In this document: positions 41,687 through 49,878 of the stretch, in pieces
Position numbering within the stretch: position 1 is the stretch's first letter
How the letters are laid out: each line of letters opens with the position of its first letter
Origin: an uncultured Eubacteriales bacterium
GTDB taxonomy: Bacteria; Bacillota; Clostridia; Christensenellales; Aristaeellaceae
DNA: 51,071 bases
Assembly: GCA_902761825.1 (NCBI GenBank)
Contig: CACWLY010000028.1
Location: 1 to 51,071, forward strand
Reading direction: 5' to 3'
Notes under the pieces: generated by a model
Databases searched by the model: none
Told to the model about the DNA's origin: nothing
What the model saw: only the letters and a program-made list of their open reading frames with translations
Translations under genes and position numbers: made by a program

Positions 41687-42124
41687 TCACACCCCCAGCA
41701 GGCGTTTGAGCTCCGCCACGTATTTCCGGGAAACGACGACCTTTTCGCCGTTGGAAAGCACCGCCTCGAACCTGCCGGAAAGCGAGGGACGGATATAGTC
41801 GATTTTGTCCGCGTTCAGGATCATGGATTTGCTGCACCGGAACAGCGCGCTTCCGGCGGCGACGCGTTCAAACTCGTACAGCTTTTCGCGGCAGCCGAAT
41901 ACTTCCCGCTGCGTGTAGAGGAAGGACGCGTCGTCGACGACCTCGAAATAATAGATTTCCGACAGCTGCAGGGGATGCAGGCTGCCGTCCTTCCAGGCGC
42001 TGATACGGCGCGACCCCGACGCCGCCTCCCGCACGCGGCCGACCCACGCCGCCTCGGGATCGCGGCAGCGCAGGACGACTTCCTCCTCGCGCTCCGGGCC
42101 GATCCGTTCCACAGAAACCTTCAC
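41687..42124 (-). CDS. LytTR-domain DNA-binding regulator
   Basis: This 145-aa regulator has no receiver domain. Residues about 45-145 form a LytTR DNA-binding domain: LSEIYYFEVVDDASFLYTQ, FGCREKLYEFE, FRCSKSMILNADKIDYI and VVVSRKYVAELKRLLG. The N-terminal 40 residues are a short beta segment, as in LytTR proteins paired with DUF3021. The start is a GTG (42122-42124) with a perfect GGAGGTGAT upstream. It heads the 38349-42124 run and probably regulates it. Confidence 0.88.
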   Translation of the reverse strand: MKVSVERIGPEREEEVVLRCRDPEAAWVGRVREAASGSRRISAWKDGSLHPLQLSEIYYFEVVDDASFLYTQREVFGCREKLYEFERVAAGSALFRCSKSMILNADKIDYIRPSLSGRFEAVLSNGEKVVVSRKYVAELKRLLGV

Positions 42125-42155
42125 CGTATCACCTCCGGCGGCTGACCGCTTTTTT

Positions 42156-42184
42156 ATTGTATCCGGGAAACGCGCCTGTGTCTA
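42156..42184 (-). promoter_or_regulatory. Sigma-A promoter of the LytTR run
   Basis: On the minus strand TAGACA (42179-42184) is followed after 17 nt by TACAAT (42156-42161). The leader is about 25 nt. Confidence 0.78.
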
Positions 42185-42254
42185 TGCCCCGGCGGCCAAG
42201 ATGCCGAAAACGTGGGGTAAGATGCGCGGCTTCCGGCTTTGATGGTGCCATGTA

Positions 42255-42285
42255 CAAAAAACGGCTCCCCGGAAGAGGAACCGTT
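42255..42285 (-). terminator. Terminator of the aminopeptidase gene
   Basis: AACGG-T-TCC and GGA-G-CCGTT (42260-42268 with 42277-42285) form a 9-bp stem with one wobble pair, followed on the minus strand by a T-run. Confidence 0.8.
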
Positions 42286-42308
42286 TGAGCCGCCGAGGGG
42301 CGAAGACC

Positions 42309-43697
42309 TTAATTCGCGTCTTTCATGAACGCGGCGTACGCCTTGACGGCCTCGTACAGATCGGCCTTGCTGATGATCTCCTGCGGCGCGTGCATGCTGA
42401 GCACCGGCACGCCGCTGTCGATCACTTCCATGCCGTACAGCGCGCAGATATAGGCGATCGTTCCGCCGCCGCCCACGTCCACCTTGCCCAGCTCGGCGGT
42501 CTGCCAGGTGATCGCGTTATCCTCCATAATTTTGCGCAGGCGGCCGATAAATTCGGCGTTGGCGTCGTTGGAGCCCGATTTGCCGCGGGAGCCGGTGAAC
42601 TTGTTGTAGCATACGCCGCAGCCCATCAGCGCGGCGTTCTTCTTTTCAAACGCGCTCGCGTACAGCGGATCGTAGCCCGCGCTGACGTCGCAGGACAGCA
42701 TGCGGCTGTTTTTCAGGGCGCGGCGCAGCGTGAGCTCGCTGTAATGCTCGCTCGTCAGGTTGACCAATTCGGCCATGGCGTTCTCGAAATAATGCGCGCG
42801 CATGCCGGTCGCGCCCACGCTGCCGATCTCTTCCTTGTCGGCCAGCAGGCAGCAGCAGGTGTACTCGGGCAGCATGGGCAGGCGCAGCATGGCTTCCAGC
42901 TCGGCGTAAGCGCACACGCGGTCGTCGTGGCCGTAGCCCAGGATCATGCTGCGGTCCAGGCCCAAATCGCGGCTCTTTCCGGCGGGGACGGCTTCCAGCT
43001 CGGCGGAGAGCATATCCTCCTCCTCGATGCCGTAGCGCTCCTTGAGAATGCCGAGCATCATGGCTTTGACGGCGTCCTTTTCCTCGCCCTCCAGGGGACG
43101 GCCGCCCAGCAGGATGTCCAGCCCTTCGCCGGTCACGGCTTCCCCGGCCTTTTTGGCCATCTGCTCCTGCGCCAGATGGATCAGCAGATCGCTGATGCAC
43201 AGCACGGGATCGCTTTCGTCCTCGCCGATCACCACTTCGATGAGCGAGCCGTCCTTTTTGGCGACCACGCCGTGCAGCGCGAGCGCGCGGGCGACCCACT
43301 GGTATTTTTTGATGCCGCCGTAATAATGGGTGTCGGCGTACGCCAGGTCGGTATCCTCGTAGAAAGGATTCTGCTTTATGTCGATGCGGGGCGAATCGAT
43401 ATGCGCGCCCACGATATTGACGCCGGATTCAAGCGGCTTTTTGCCCAGATGGAACAGCATGACGGCTTTGTCCATGCAGACGGAATATACTTTATCGCCT
43501 GCGATCAGCTTTTTGCCGTGGCTGATGACGTCCTGCAGGCTGCGGTAGCCGTTCTTTTCGGCCAGCGCCACGGCCTGCTTCACGCATTCGCGCTCGGTTT
43601 TGCCGTGATCCAGAAAATCGCGGTAGCGCTTACTGATCGCTTCCAGTTCCTTAAGGGCGGTTTCGTCATATTTTTTCCAGGCGCTGATGCGTTCCAT
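42309..43697 (-). CDS. M18 family aminopeptidase
   Basis: This 462-aa cytoplasmic metallo-aminopeptidase removes N-terminal residues (acidic, in some members) from peptides. Metal and catalytic motifs are VGAHIDSPRIDI (His, Asp), ADKEEIGSVGATG (catalytic and metal Glu), LSCDVSAGYDP (Asp) and SMHAPQEIISKADLYE (His). FYEDTDLAYADTHYYGGIKKYQWVAR is typical of the clostridial M18 group. I chose the ATG at 43697 with GGAGG upstream. It is monocistronic, with its own promoter and terminator. Confidence 0.93.
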   Translation of the reverse strand: MERISAWKKYDETALKELEAISKRYRDFLDHGKTERECVKQAVALAEKNGYRSLQDVISHGKKLIAGDKVYSVCMDKAVMLFHLGKKPLESGVNIVGAHIDSPRIDIKQNPFYEDTDLAYADTHYYGGIKKYQWVARALALHGVVAKKDGSLIEVVIGEDESDPVLCISDLLIHLAQEQMAKKAGEAVTGEGLDILLGGRPLEGEEKDAVKAMMLGILKERYGIEEEDMLSAELEAVPAGKSRDLGLDRSMILGYGHDDRVCAYAELEAMLRLPMLPEYTCCCLLADKEEIGSVGATGMRAHYFENAMAELVNLTSEHYSELTLRRALKNSRMLSCDVSAGYDPLYASAFEKKNAALMGCGVCYNKFTGSRGKSGSNDANAEFIGRLRKIMEDNAITWQTAELGKVDVGGGGTIAYICALYGMEVIDSGVPVLSMHAPQEIISKADLYEAVKAYAAFMKDAN

Positions 43698-43726
43698 GTA
43701 AAGAACCTCCAATCGTTGATGCCGCT

Positions 43727-43755
43727 ATTGTAGCACGTTCCCGGCGATCAGACAA
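43727..43755 (-). promoter_or_regulatory. Sigma-A promoter of the aminopeptidase gene
   Basis: On the minus strand TTGTCT (43750-43755) is followed after 17 nt by TACAAT (43727-43732). Confidence 0.8.
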
Positions 43756-43773
43756 GCAATGATTGCCTGCGTA

Positions 43774-43802
43774 TGGACTTTTTTGACGGAAACTGGTATA
43801 AT
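43774..43802 (+). promoter_or_regulatory. Promoter of the lipid kinase - LTA synthase run
   Basis: TATAAT (43797-43802) carries an extended -10 (TGG). TGGACT lies 17 nt upstream as a partial -35. The leader of about 33 nt ends in AAAGGAG. Confidence 0.65.
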
Positions 43803-43834
43803 TGACGGTATCAGGACGGTAAAGGAGAAGACCG

Positions 43835-44734
43835 ATGGAGAACAGGCTGCTGATGATCGTCAATCCGGCCGCGGGCATGGGCAGGGGCAAAACGATCAAG
43901 GATGAAATCGCCCGCATGTACGAGCGGTATCATTGGCAGTACACCCTTTGCTGCACCGAGGGCGAGGGCGACGGCGCGCGCTTCGCGCGGGAAAAAGCCG
44001 CGGATCACGATATGGTGCTGTGCGTGGGCGGCGACGGCACGCTGTCCGAAACGCTGAACGGACTTGCGGAGGTGGAAAACGCGCCCCCGCTGTGCTATGT
44101 GCCCATGGGCTCGACCAACGATCTTGCGATGTCCGCCGGGCTGCCGCGCGATCCCATGTCGGCCGCCGCCGTAGGCCTGGGCGGGTACAGCCATCCCATC
44201 GACGTCGGGCGCTTCAACGGCCGCGTGTTTTCCTATGTGGCCAGCTTCGGCGCGTTTACGCGCACGTCGTATGAGACCGACCGCGCCCTGAAAAACAAGA
44301 TCGGGCATCTGGCGTACATTCTGACCGGCGCGCAGGAACTGACCCGCATCCAGAGCTATCATGTGCGGGTGGAAACCGGGGAAGAGGAGATCGAGGGCGA
44401 TTTCCTGTTCGGCTCCTTCTGCAATACGCGTTCGCTCGGCGGGGTATTGAAGCTGCCGCTGGAACAGGAAAACCTGTGGGACGGCGAGCATGAGCTGCTG
44501 ATGGTGCGCACGCCCCAGCATATAACGGATATGCCCACGCTGCTGCCCACGCTGATGTCCGGGCGTTACGATCATCCGCTGCTGGTGTATCGGCATGTCC
44601 GGCAGGCCGTGTTCCATATGCCGGAACCGATGCCCTGGTCGCTGGACGGCGAACGCGCGGACGCGGATACCGAAGTGCGGATCTGCAACGTTCATAACGC
44701 ATATCGGCTGATGCTGCCGGGAAAGAAGGAATAA
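43835..44734 (+). CDS. Diacylglycerol kinase family lipid kinase (DgkB/YegS-like)
   Basis: The 299-aa cytoplasmic kinase has the DAGK_cat fold. NPAAGMGRGK near the start and VGGDGTLSE (Gly65-Asp67-Gly68-Thr69) form the nucleotide site. MGSTNDLAMSAGLP is the next family motif (relatives have GTxNDFAR). The likely reaction is phosphorylation of diacylglycerol. The LTA-synthase-type gene follows 9 bp later. Since LTA synthesis releases diacylglycerol from phosphatidylglycerol, a DgkB-type kinase would recycle it. That pairing supports this role. Confidence 0.88.
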   Translation: MENRLLMIVNPAAGMGRGKTIKDEIARMYERYHWQYTLCCTEGEGDGARFAREKAADHDMVLCVGGDGTLSETLNGLAEVENAPPLCYVPMGSTNDLAMSAGLPRDPMSAAAVGLGGYSHPIDVGRFNGRVFSYVASFGAFTRTSYETDRALKNKIGHLAYILTGAQELTRIQSYHVRVETGEEEIEGDFLFGSFCNTRSLGGVLKLPLEQENLWDGEHELLMVRTPQHITDMPTLLPTLMSGRYDHPLLVYRHVRQAVFHMPEPMPWSLDGERADADTEVRICNVHNAYRLMLPGKKE

Positions 44735-44743
44735 AGGATTTCC

Positions 44744-46729
44744 ATGAGTGCAAGCAAGAAGGGAGAAAACGCCGCGCGCAGGGTTTTCTATCAGACGGTC
44801 ATCCGGCTGATGGCGCTGGCGCTTTCCCTGAATTTCGCAATCGAATGGCTTTCGCGCCACAGGTTTGTGAGCGCGTTTTTGTTCGCGGTCACGCGGCCTC
44901 ACGCCTTTTTGTACAACAGCCTGATCATCGCCTGCACGCTGGGCGTCGCCCTGCTGTGCCGCCGCAAGGTGTTCGCCGTCGTGCTCACAAGCACGGTCTG
45001 GCTTGTTTTGGGGCTGATCAACTGCATCATGCACATCGTGCGCATAACGCCCTTGGGCTTTTACGATTTTGTGATCTGGATCAAAAACACCAGCATTTCC
45101 AACGCGTACGTGACCATCGGTCAGTTCGTGCTGATCGGCGCGGCCGTCATGCTGATCGTCGCGGCGATGGTGCTCGTTTTCCGCCGCGCGCCCAAATGGC
45201 GTCCGCAGCGCAAGCGCGGACTGGTCTTCGTCGTGCTCCTGTGGGCGTTTACCGTGGTGTGCACGGTGCCTTACGCCATGTTTTACCATGATTACGCCGA
45301 TCCGGCGAAGGCTTACCGCAGCTACGGCTTCCCTTACAGCCTGCTGCGCAGCGCCGTGGACCGCGGCATATCGAAGCCCGACAATTACGACCGGGACGCC
45401 ATCAGCGATATCCTGCCGGAAAAGGCCGATCCGCATGCTTCCAGGCCGGCCGGGCGGCCGAACTTCATCTTCCTGCAGCTTGAATCCTTCCTTCCGCCCG
45501 ACAACATCACGTCCGTGACGCTCAGCGAAAACCCGACGCCGACCTTTACCGGCCTGCGGGATTCCTGCACCGGCGGCGATCTGTACGTGCCCATGATCGG
45601 CGGCGGCACCGCCAATGTGGAATTTGAGGTGATCACGGGCATGAAGCTGAGCGATTTCGGCACCGGCGAATACCCGTACAGCACGGTGATGAAGGACGCG
45701 GTGTGCGAATCGGTGGCTTACGATCTCAAGGAGCTCGGCTACCGCGCCCATGCGATCCACAGCAACACGGCCACCTTCTACCAGCGGCATCTGGTGTTCC
45801 CGCGCCTGGGCTTCGACACCTTTACGCCCATCGAGTACATGTACGATTATACGGTCAACAGCCTGGGCTGGTGCCGGGATGAATGCCTGATCGCGCCGAT
45901 CATGCAGGCGCTGACGCTGGACGACGAACCCGACGTGGTATTCGCCATTGCGGTGCAGGGGCACGGCATGTACGCCACCGACGAACCGGCGGAGCCTTAC
46001 GCCATCACAAGCACGGGGCTGGAGGACAATCCGGGGCTGAAAAACGCCTTCGAGTATTACGTCAGCCAGCTGAAGGAAACCGACGATTTCCTGGCGCGGC
46101 TGACGGACGAACTGCGGGCCTATCCCGAGCCCGTGGTGCTGGTGGTATACGGCGATCACCTGCCGGCGCTGGATATCCCGGAGGAAAGCCTGCGCTCCGG
46201 CAGCCTGCTGGCTACCGAATATGTGATTTGGACCAACGACGGCAGCCTTTCCCGCGAGCGCAGGGATCTGAGCAGCTTCCAGCTCACCTCCTATACCCTG
46301 GGACGCTGCGGCATCAGCAGCGGCTTGCTGACCCGTTTCCACCAGCAGCGCTGGCAGGATGCCGATTACCTGGAGGACCTGCACGATCTGGAATACGACA
46401 TGCTGTACGGCGACCGGTATCTTTACGACGGCGATCTGCCGTATACGCCGACGGACATGCGGATGGGCTTGCTCGATATCCGCGTGGACAGCGCGGAGTA
46501 TACGGGAAAGGCGCTGATCGTGCGCGGAGAGAATTTCAACGCTTTCAGCACGGTCTGTCTGGACGGTGACAGCGAGCTGGACACCATCTTCGTGGACAGC
46601 GGAACGCTGGTGGCGCTGCCCGGCCTGCTGAACAAGCTCGTCGGCAAGGAAGCGACGGTTTCGGTGGCCCAGGTGGCGACGGACGGAACGGTGCTGGGGC
46701 AGACGGGGAATATTCCGTGCGTGATCTGA
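44744..46729 (+). CDS. LTA synthase family protein (alkaline-phosphatase/sulfatase fold)
   Basis: This is a 661-aa membrane enzyme. Five hydrophobic segments lie in residues 20-180, then a sulfatase-type extracellular domain begins near PNFIFLQLESF (metal Glu247). The nucleophile is Thr289 in MIGGGTANVEFEVITGM, as in LtaS enzymes. A later YGDHLPAL provides metal ligands, and a C-terminal IPT/TIG-like beta domain (about 575-661) is unusual for LtaS. It would transfer glycerol-phosphate from phosphatidylglycerol onto a polymer or glycolipid. The ATG is preceded by AAAGGA. The lipid kinase gene lies just upstream. Confidence 0.87.
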   Translation: MSASKKGENAARRVFYQTVIRLMALALSLNFAIEWLSRHRFVSAFLFAVTRPHAFLYNSLIIACTLGVALLCRRKVFAVVLTSTVWLVLGLINCIMHIVRITPLGFYDFVIWIKNTSISNAYVTIGQFVLIGAAVMLIVAAMVLVFRRAPKWRPQRKRGLVFVVLLWAFTVVCTVPYAMFYHDYADPAKAYRSYGFPYSLLRSAVDRGISKPDNYDRDAISDILPEKADPHASRPAGRPNFIFLQLESFLPPDNITSVTLSENPTPTFTGLRDSCTGGDLYVPMIGGGTANVEFEVITGMKLSDFGTGEYPYSTVMKDAVCESVAYDLKELGYRAHAIHSNTATFYQRHLVFPRLGFDTFTPIEYMYDYTVNSLGWCRDECLIAPIMQALTLDDEPDVVFAIAVQGHGMYATDEPAEPYAITSTGLEDNPGLKNAFEYYVSQLKETDDFLARLTDELRAYPEPVVLVVYGDHLPALDIPEESLRSGSLLATEYVIWTNDGSLSRERRDLSSFQLTSYTLGRCGISSGLLTRFHQQRWQDADYLEDLHDLEYDMLYGDRYLYDGDLPYTPTDMRMGLLDIRVDSAEYTGKALIVRGENFNAFSTVCLDGDSELDTIFVDSGTLVALPGLLNKLVGKEATVSVAQVATDGTVLGQTGNIPCVI

Positions 46730-46754
46730 TCAAAACAGAGCGGGAGGAAGAACG

Positions 46755-47408
46755 ATGCCGACCCGGTGTTTTCTGTTCAGCGGCCTGACGGAGGGCGAAC
46801 TGAGCGACGCTCTGCATTTTTTCGACGCGCGGGAGAAAAAATACGCGCGGGGAGAGCTTTTGAAAAGCGCGGTCGATCCGCTGCCCGCCTTCGGCCTGGT
46901 GCTGTCCGGCGCGGTGACGGTGGCGATGGAGGATATCGACGGGCGTGAAATGCTGCTCAGCCACGTCGCGCCCGGCAGCACCTTCGGCGAATCGCTGTGC
47001 TACCTGCGCGAATCCGCGCCGATCACGATCGCCGCGCTGAGCGACGCGCGGGTAATGTGGCTGCGCGCCGACCGGCTGCGCGAACGGGCGGAAACGCCGC
47101 TGGAGCAGACCTTGCAGGCGCGCTTTACCGCCATGCTGGCCCGCAGGACGCTGAAAATGAACGACCGCATTCAGATCCTGTCGCGCGGCAGCATCCGGCA
47201 GAAGCTGAACGCCTTTTTTACCGAGTGCGCGCGCGACGCGGGCAGTCCGGCCTTCGCCGTGCCCTTCGACCGCGCGGGCATGGCGGCGTATCTGGGCGTC
47301 GACCGCAGCGCGCTGAGCCGCGAGCTTTCCCGGATGCGCGGCGAAGGGCTGCTGACCTTCAGCAAAAATCAATTTGCGTTGCATACGCAACAGACAAAGC
47401 CCGATTGA
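46755..47408 (+). CDS. Crp/Fnr family transcriptional regulator
   Basis: This 217-aa regulator has an N-terminal cyclic-nucleotide-binding-like beta-roll (about 15-120, with GLVLSGAVTVAMEDIDGREMLL and GSTFGE), a dimer helix, and a C-terminal HTH_Crp domain with FDRAGMAAYLGVDRSALSRELSRMRGEGLL. No Cys cluster for an iron-sulfur centre is visible, so it is not a typical Fnr. It may sense a small ligand. The place between LTA synthase (25 bp gap) and an ABC importer suggests it controls the latter. Confidence 0.88.
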   Translation: MPTRCFLFSGLTEGELSDALHFFDAREKKYARGELLKSAVDPLPAFGLVLSGAVTVAMEDIDGREMLLSHVAPGSTFGESLCYLRESAPITIAALSDARVMWLRADRLRERAETPLEQTLQARFTAMLARRTLKMNDRIQILSRGSIRQKLNAFFTECARDAGSPAFAVPFDRAGMAAYLGVDRSALSRELSRMRGEGLLTFSKNQFALHTQQTKPD

Positions 47409-47457
47409 TACGCTATCCTTACTTCTGCCCGGAATGGGCGAAAGGATGGAGAAAACA

Positions 47458-48408
47458 ATGAAAAAGCTGATTTCCGTTTTGCTTTCCTTCGCGCTGCTCC
47501 TGTCGCTGACCGCCTGCGCCGTCGGGGAAGACGCGCCGCGCCTTGCCGCGCTCAGCGGCCCCACCGCGATGGGCATGGCGCAGCTGCTGACGGCCGACAA
47601 TGTCTACGCGGCCGCCGACGAACTGGTGCCGCTGTTCAACAAGGGCGAGATCGATATCGCTTCCGTACCCATCAACCTGATCGCCAACCTGTACAACAAC
47701 GCGAACATCAAGGATGAAAACAAGCCGATCCTGCTGGCCGTCAACACCCTGGGCGTGCTGTACATCGTGGAAAAGGGCGGCGAGGAGATCAGCGCCCTGG
47801 AGGATCTGAAAGGCCGCACGCTGTACGCCACCGGCGCGGGCAATACGCCCGAATACGCTCTGACCTATCTGCTGCGGCAGCACGGATTGGAGATCGGCGC
47901 CGACGTGAACGTGGAATTCAAGAGCTCTCCCAACGAAGTCCTGCCTCTGCTCAAGAACGACGAAAAGGCCGTCGCCATGCTGCCCCAGCCCTTCGTCACC
48001 GCCGCTTCCGCGCAGGTGGACGGCCTGCGCGTCGCGCTGAGCCTGAGCGACGAATGGGATAAGCTGGACAACGGCAGCCGCATGATCACCAGCGGCGTCA
48101 TGGTGCGCCGCGGCTACGCAGCCGAGCACCGCGCGGAGATCGAGGCCTTCCTGGCCGATTTCGCCGCCTCCGTGGAGTACGTGAATACCAATGTGGAGGA
48201 AGCCGCGCAGAAGATCGAAGAGCTGGGCATCGTCAAAGCGCCCGTGGCGAAAAAAGCCATCCCCAACTGCAATATCGTCTGCATTTCCGGGCCCGACGCG
48301 CAGGCGATCCTGCCCGGCTATCTGCAAACGCTGCTCGATCTGAACCCCGCTTCCATCGGCGGCAGCCTGCCCGGCGATGACTTCTACTGGAGCAATGAAG
48401 CCGAATAA
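47458..48408 (+). CDS. NitT/TauT-type ABC substrate-binding lipoprotein
   Basis: This is a 316-aa lipoprotein with the type II binding fold. The signal peptide ends in the lipobox SLTAC (Cys20). The N-terminal strand APRLAALSGPTAMGMAQLL, DIASVPINLIANLYN and LKGRTLYATGAGNTPEYALTYLL match the SsuA/THI5-like group. The ligand is unknown; sulfonates, nitrate or thiamine precursors are known for relatives. I chose the ATG at 47458, with GGATGGAG upstream. It comes 49 bp after the Crp/Fnr gene. Confidence 0.85.
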   Translation: MKKLISVLLSFALLLSLTACAVGEDAPRLAALSGPTAMGMAQLLTADNVYAAADELVPLFNKGEIDIASVPINLIANLYNNANIKDENKPILLAVNTLGVLYIVEKGGEEISALEDLKGRTLYATGAGNTPEYALTYLLRQHGLEIGADVNVEFKSSPNEVLPLLKNDEKAVAMLPQPFVTAASAQVDGLRVALSLSDEWDKLDNGSRMITSGVMVRRGYAAEHRAEIEAFLADFAASVEYVNTNVEEAAQKIEELGIVKAPVAKKAIPNCNIVCISGPDAQAILPGYLQTLLDLNPASIGGSLPGDDFYWSNEAE

Positions 48409-49162
48409 TCCGCTGAAAAAAGAGAAAATATGGCGCGTCGCCGCCGTCCTGTTCTGGCTTGCCGCCTGGCAGGGCGGGGCGATGCTGCTGAACGATTCGC
48501 TGCTGCTGGTCCCGCCCGCGCGGGTCCTGCAGCGGTTTTTTGCGCTTGTCAGGGAAAAGAGCTTTTATTCCGCCGTGCTGTTCAGCCTGGCGCGAAACGC
48601 CGGCGGCTTCGCGCTGGGGCTGGCTGCCGGCGTGCTGCTGGCGGCGCTGGCCGCCCGCGCGCGCCCGGTGGAATATTTGCTTCGCCCGCTGATGGTGGCG
48701 GTCAAATCGATCCCGGTGGCCAGCTTCATCATCCTGGCACTGGTCTGGCTGAGCGGCAGGCGGGTTAGCGTGTTCATCGTTTTTCTGATGGTCGCGCCCA
48801 TCGTGTACGGAAATTTGCTGGCGGGCATCAAAAGCGAAAGCGTCCAGCTCAGGGAGATGGGGGAAATGTACCGCGTGCCCTGGCCCGACCGCGTGCTGTA
48901 CATTGAATTGCCGCAGCTGAAGCCTCATCTGATGTCCGCGCTTTCGCTGAGCCTGGGGCTGAGCTGGAAATCGGGCGTCGCGGCCGAGATCATCGGCGTG
49001 CCCCGCGGATCCATGGGCTACGCCCTGTATCAGGCCAAGCTGTACCTGGATACGCCCAGCCTGTACGCGTGGACGCTGACCGTGGTGCTGCTCAGCGTGC
49101 TGTTCGAGCGGTTCGTGCTGTGGACGGTAAAACGGGCGTACGCCCGATTGGAGCGCTTATGA
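48395..49162 (+). CDS. NitT/TauT-type ABC permease
   Basis: This 255-aa membrane subunit has about six helices and the BPD_transp_1 (SsuC/TauC) pattern. Landmarks are PPARVLQRFFALV near the start and the EAA-type coupling loop EMGEMYRVPWPDRVLYIELPQL followed by GLSWKSGVAAEIIG. The start is uncertain between the ATG at 48395 (14 bp overlap with the binding-protein gene) and the ATG at 48377. Neither has an ideal ribosome site. The next gene overlaps it by ATGA. Confidence 0.85.
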   Translation: MKPNNPLKKEKIWRVAAVLFWLAAWQGGAMLLNDSLLLVPPARVLQRFFALVREKSFYSAVLFSLARNAGGFALGLAAGVLLAALAARARPVEYLLRPLMVAVKSIPVASFIILALVWLSGRRVSVFIVFLMVAPIVYGNLLAGIKSESVQLREMGEMYRVPWPDRVLYIELPQLKPHLMSALSLSLGLSWKSGVAAEIIGVPRGSMGYALYQAKLYLDTPSLYAWTLTVVLLSVLFERFVLWTVKRAYARLERL

Positions 49163-49722
49163 CCAGACTGATCGATATCTGCAAAGCCTTTGACGGAAAG
49201 CCCGTGCTGGAGCATGTGACGCTCTCGCTTGCGCCCGGCGTTACCTGCCTGATGGGCGTGTCCGGCCGCGGAAAGACCACGCTGCTGCGCATCCTGACGG
49301 GCCTCGAAACGCCCGATTCCGGCACGGTGGAGGACCGCCCCGGGCGCATCGCCGTGCAGTTCCAGGAGGACAGGCTGGTGGAAAGCCTGACCGTGGGCCG
49401 CAATTTGCAGCTCGCGCTCGGCAGGGCCTACGACGCCGGAAAAGCCGAAAGCTGTCTCGCATCCCTGGGCCTGCCCGGCTGTCTTCAATTGACCGTTTCC
49501 ACGCTGTCCGGCGGCATGAAGCGCCGCGTGTCGCTGGCCCGGGCGCTATTGTATCCCGCACCGCTGCTGGTGCTGGACGAGCCCTTCCAGGGGCTGGACG
49601 CCGATACGCGCGGGGCCGCCATCGCCGCCGTGCGCCGCGGCGCGGAAGGCCGCGCGGCGCTGGTGGTGACGCATGAGGCGAAGGACTGCGAGCTGCTCGG
49701 CGGACGCCTGATCACGCTGTAG
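49159..49722 (+). CDS. NitT/TauT-type ABC ATPase, short form
   Basis: This is a single-domain ATPase of 187 aa. Walker A is GVSGRGKTT, the Q-loop is VQFQEDRL, the signature is LSGGMKRRVSLARAL, and Walker B is LLVLDEPFQGLD. The switch His is in VVTHEAKD. The length is about 40-60 residues below typical SsuB/TauB proteins because the C-terminal tail is missing, while the core is complete. The start is the ATG at 49159 with TTGGAG upstream, coupled to the permease stop. Confidence 0.9.
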   Translation: MTRLIDICKAFDGKPVLEHVTLSLAPGVTCLMGVSGRGKTTLLRILTGLETPDSGTVEDRPGRIAVQFQEDRLVESLTVGRNLQLALGRAYDAGKAESCLASLGLPGCLQLTVSTLSGGMKRRVSLARALLYPAPLLVLDEPFQGLDADTRGAAIAAVRRGAEGRAALVVTHEAKDCELLGGRLITL

Positions 49723-49750
49723 CAAAGGCCGGTCACGCCTTTGGCGTTTT
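49723..49750 (+). terminator. Weak terminator after the ABC ATPase
   Basis: CAAAGGC (49723-49729) pairs with GCCTTTG (49737-49743) and is followed by GCGTTTT. The stem is short, so termination may be partial. Confidence 0.5.
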
Positions 49751-49796
49751 CCCGGAAAGGCGCTTTAAGAAAACGCATAAAACGTTAAAAAAACGG

Positions 49797-49826
49797 TTGC
49801 GAACAGGCGGCAGGCTATGCTATACT
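49797..49826 (+). promoter_or_regulatory. Promoter of the IscU-like gene
   Basis: TTGCGA (49797-49802) is followed after 18 nt by TATACT (49821-49826), which has an extended -10 (TGC). AAGGAGG lies 10 nt before the ATG at 49879. Confidence 0.72.
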
Positions 49827-49878
49827 TAATTGGTTTTCTGTTTATATAGTATCACCTGAATAAGGAGGATTGAGTTAC

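Noticed and set aside
43784-43802. TTGACG followed by TATAAT as a promoter
   Set aside because: The spacing is only 8 nt. The extended -10 with TGGACT 17 nt upstream is preferred.
43811-46384. Open frame of about 860 codons on the minus strand
   Set aside because: It is antisense to the lipid kinase and LTA synthase genes, which have clear motifs. It has no motif of its own.
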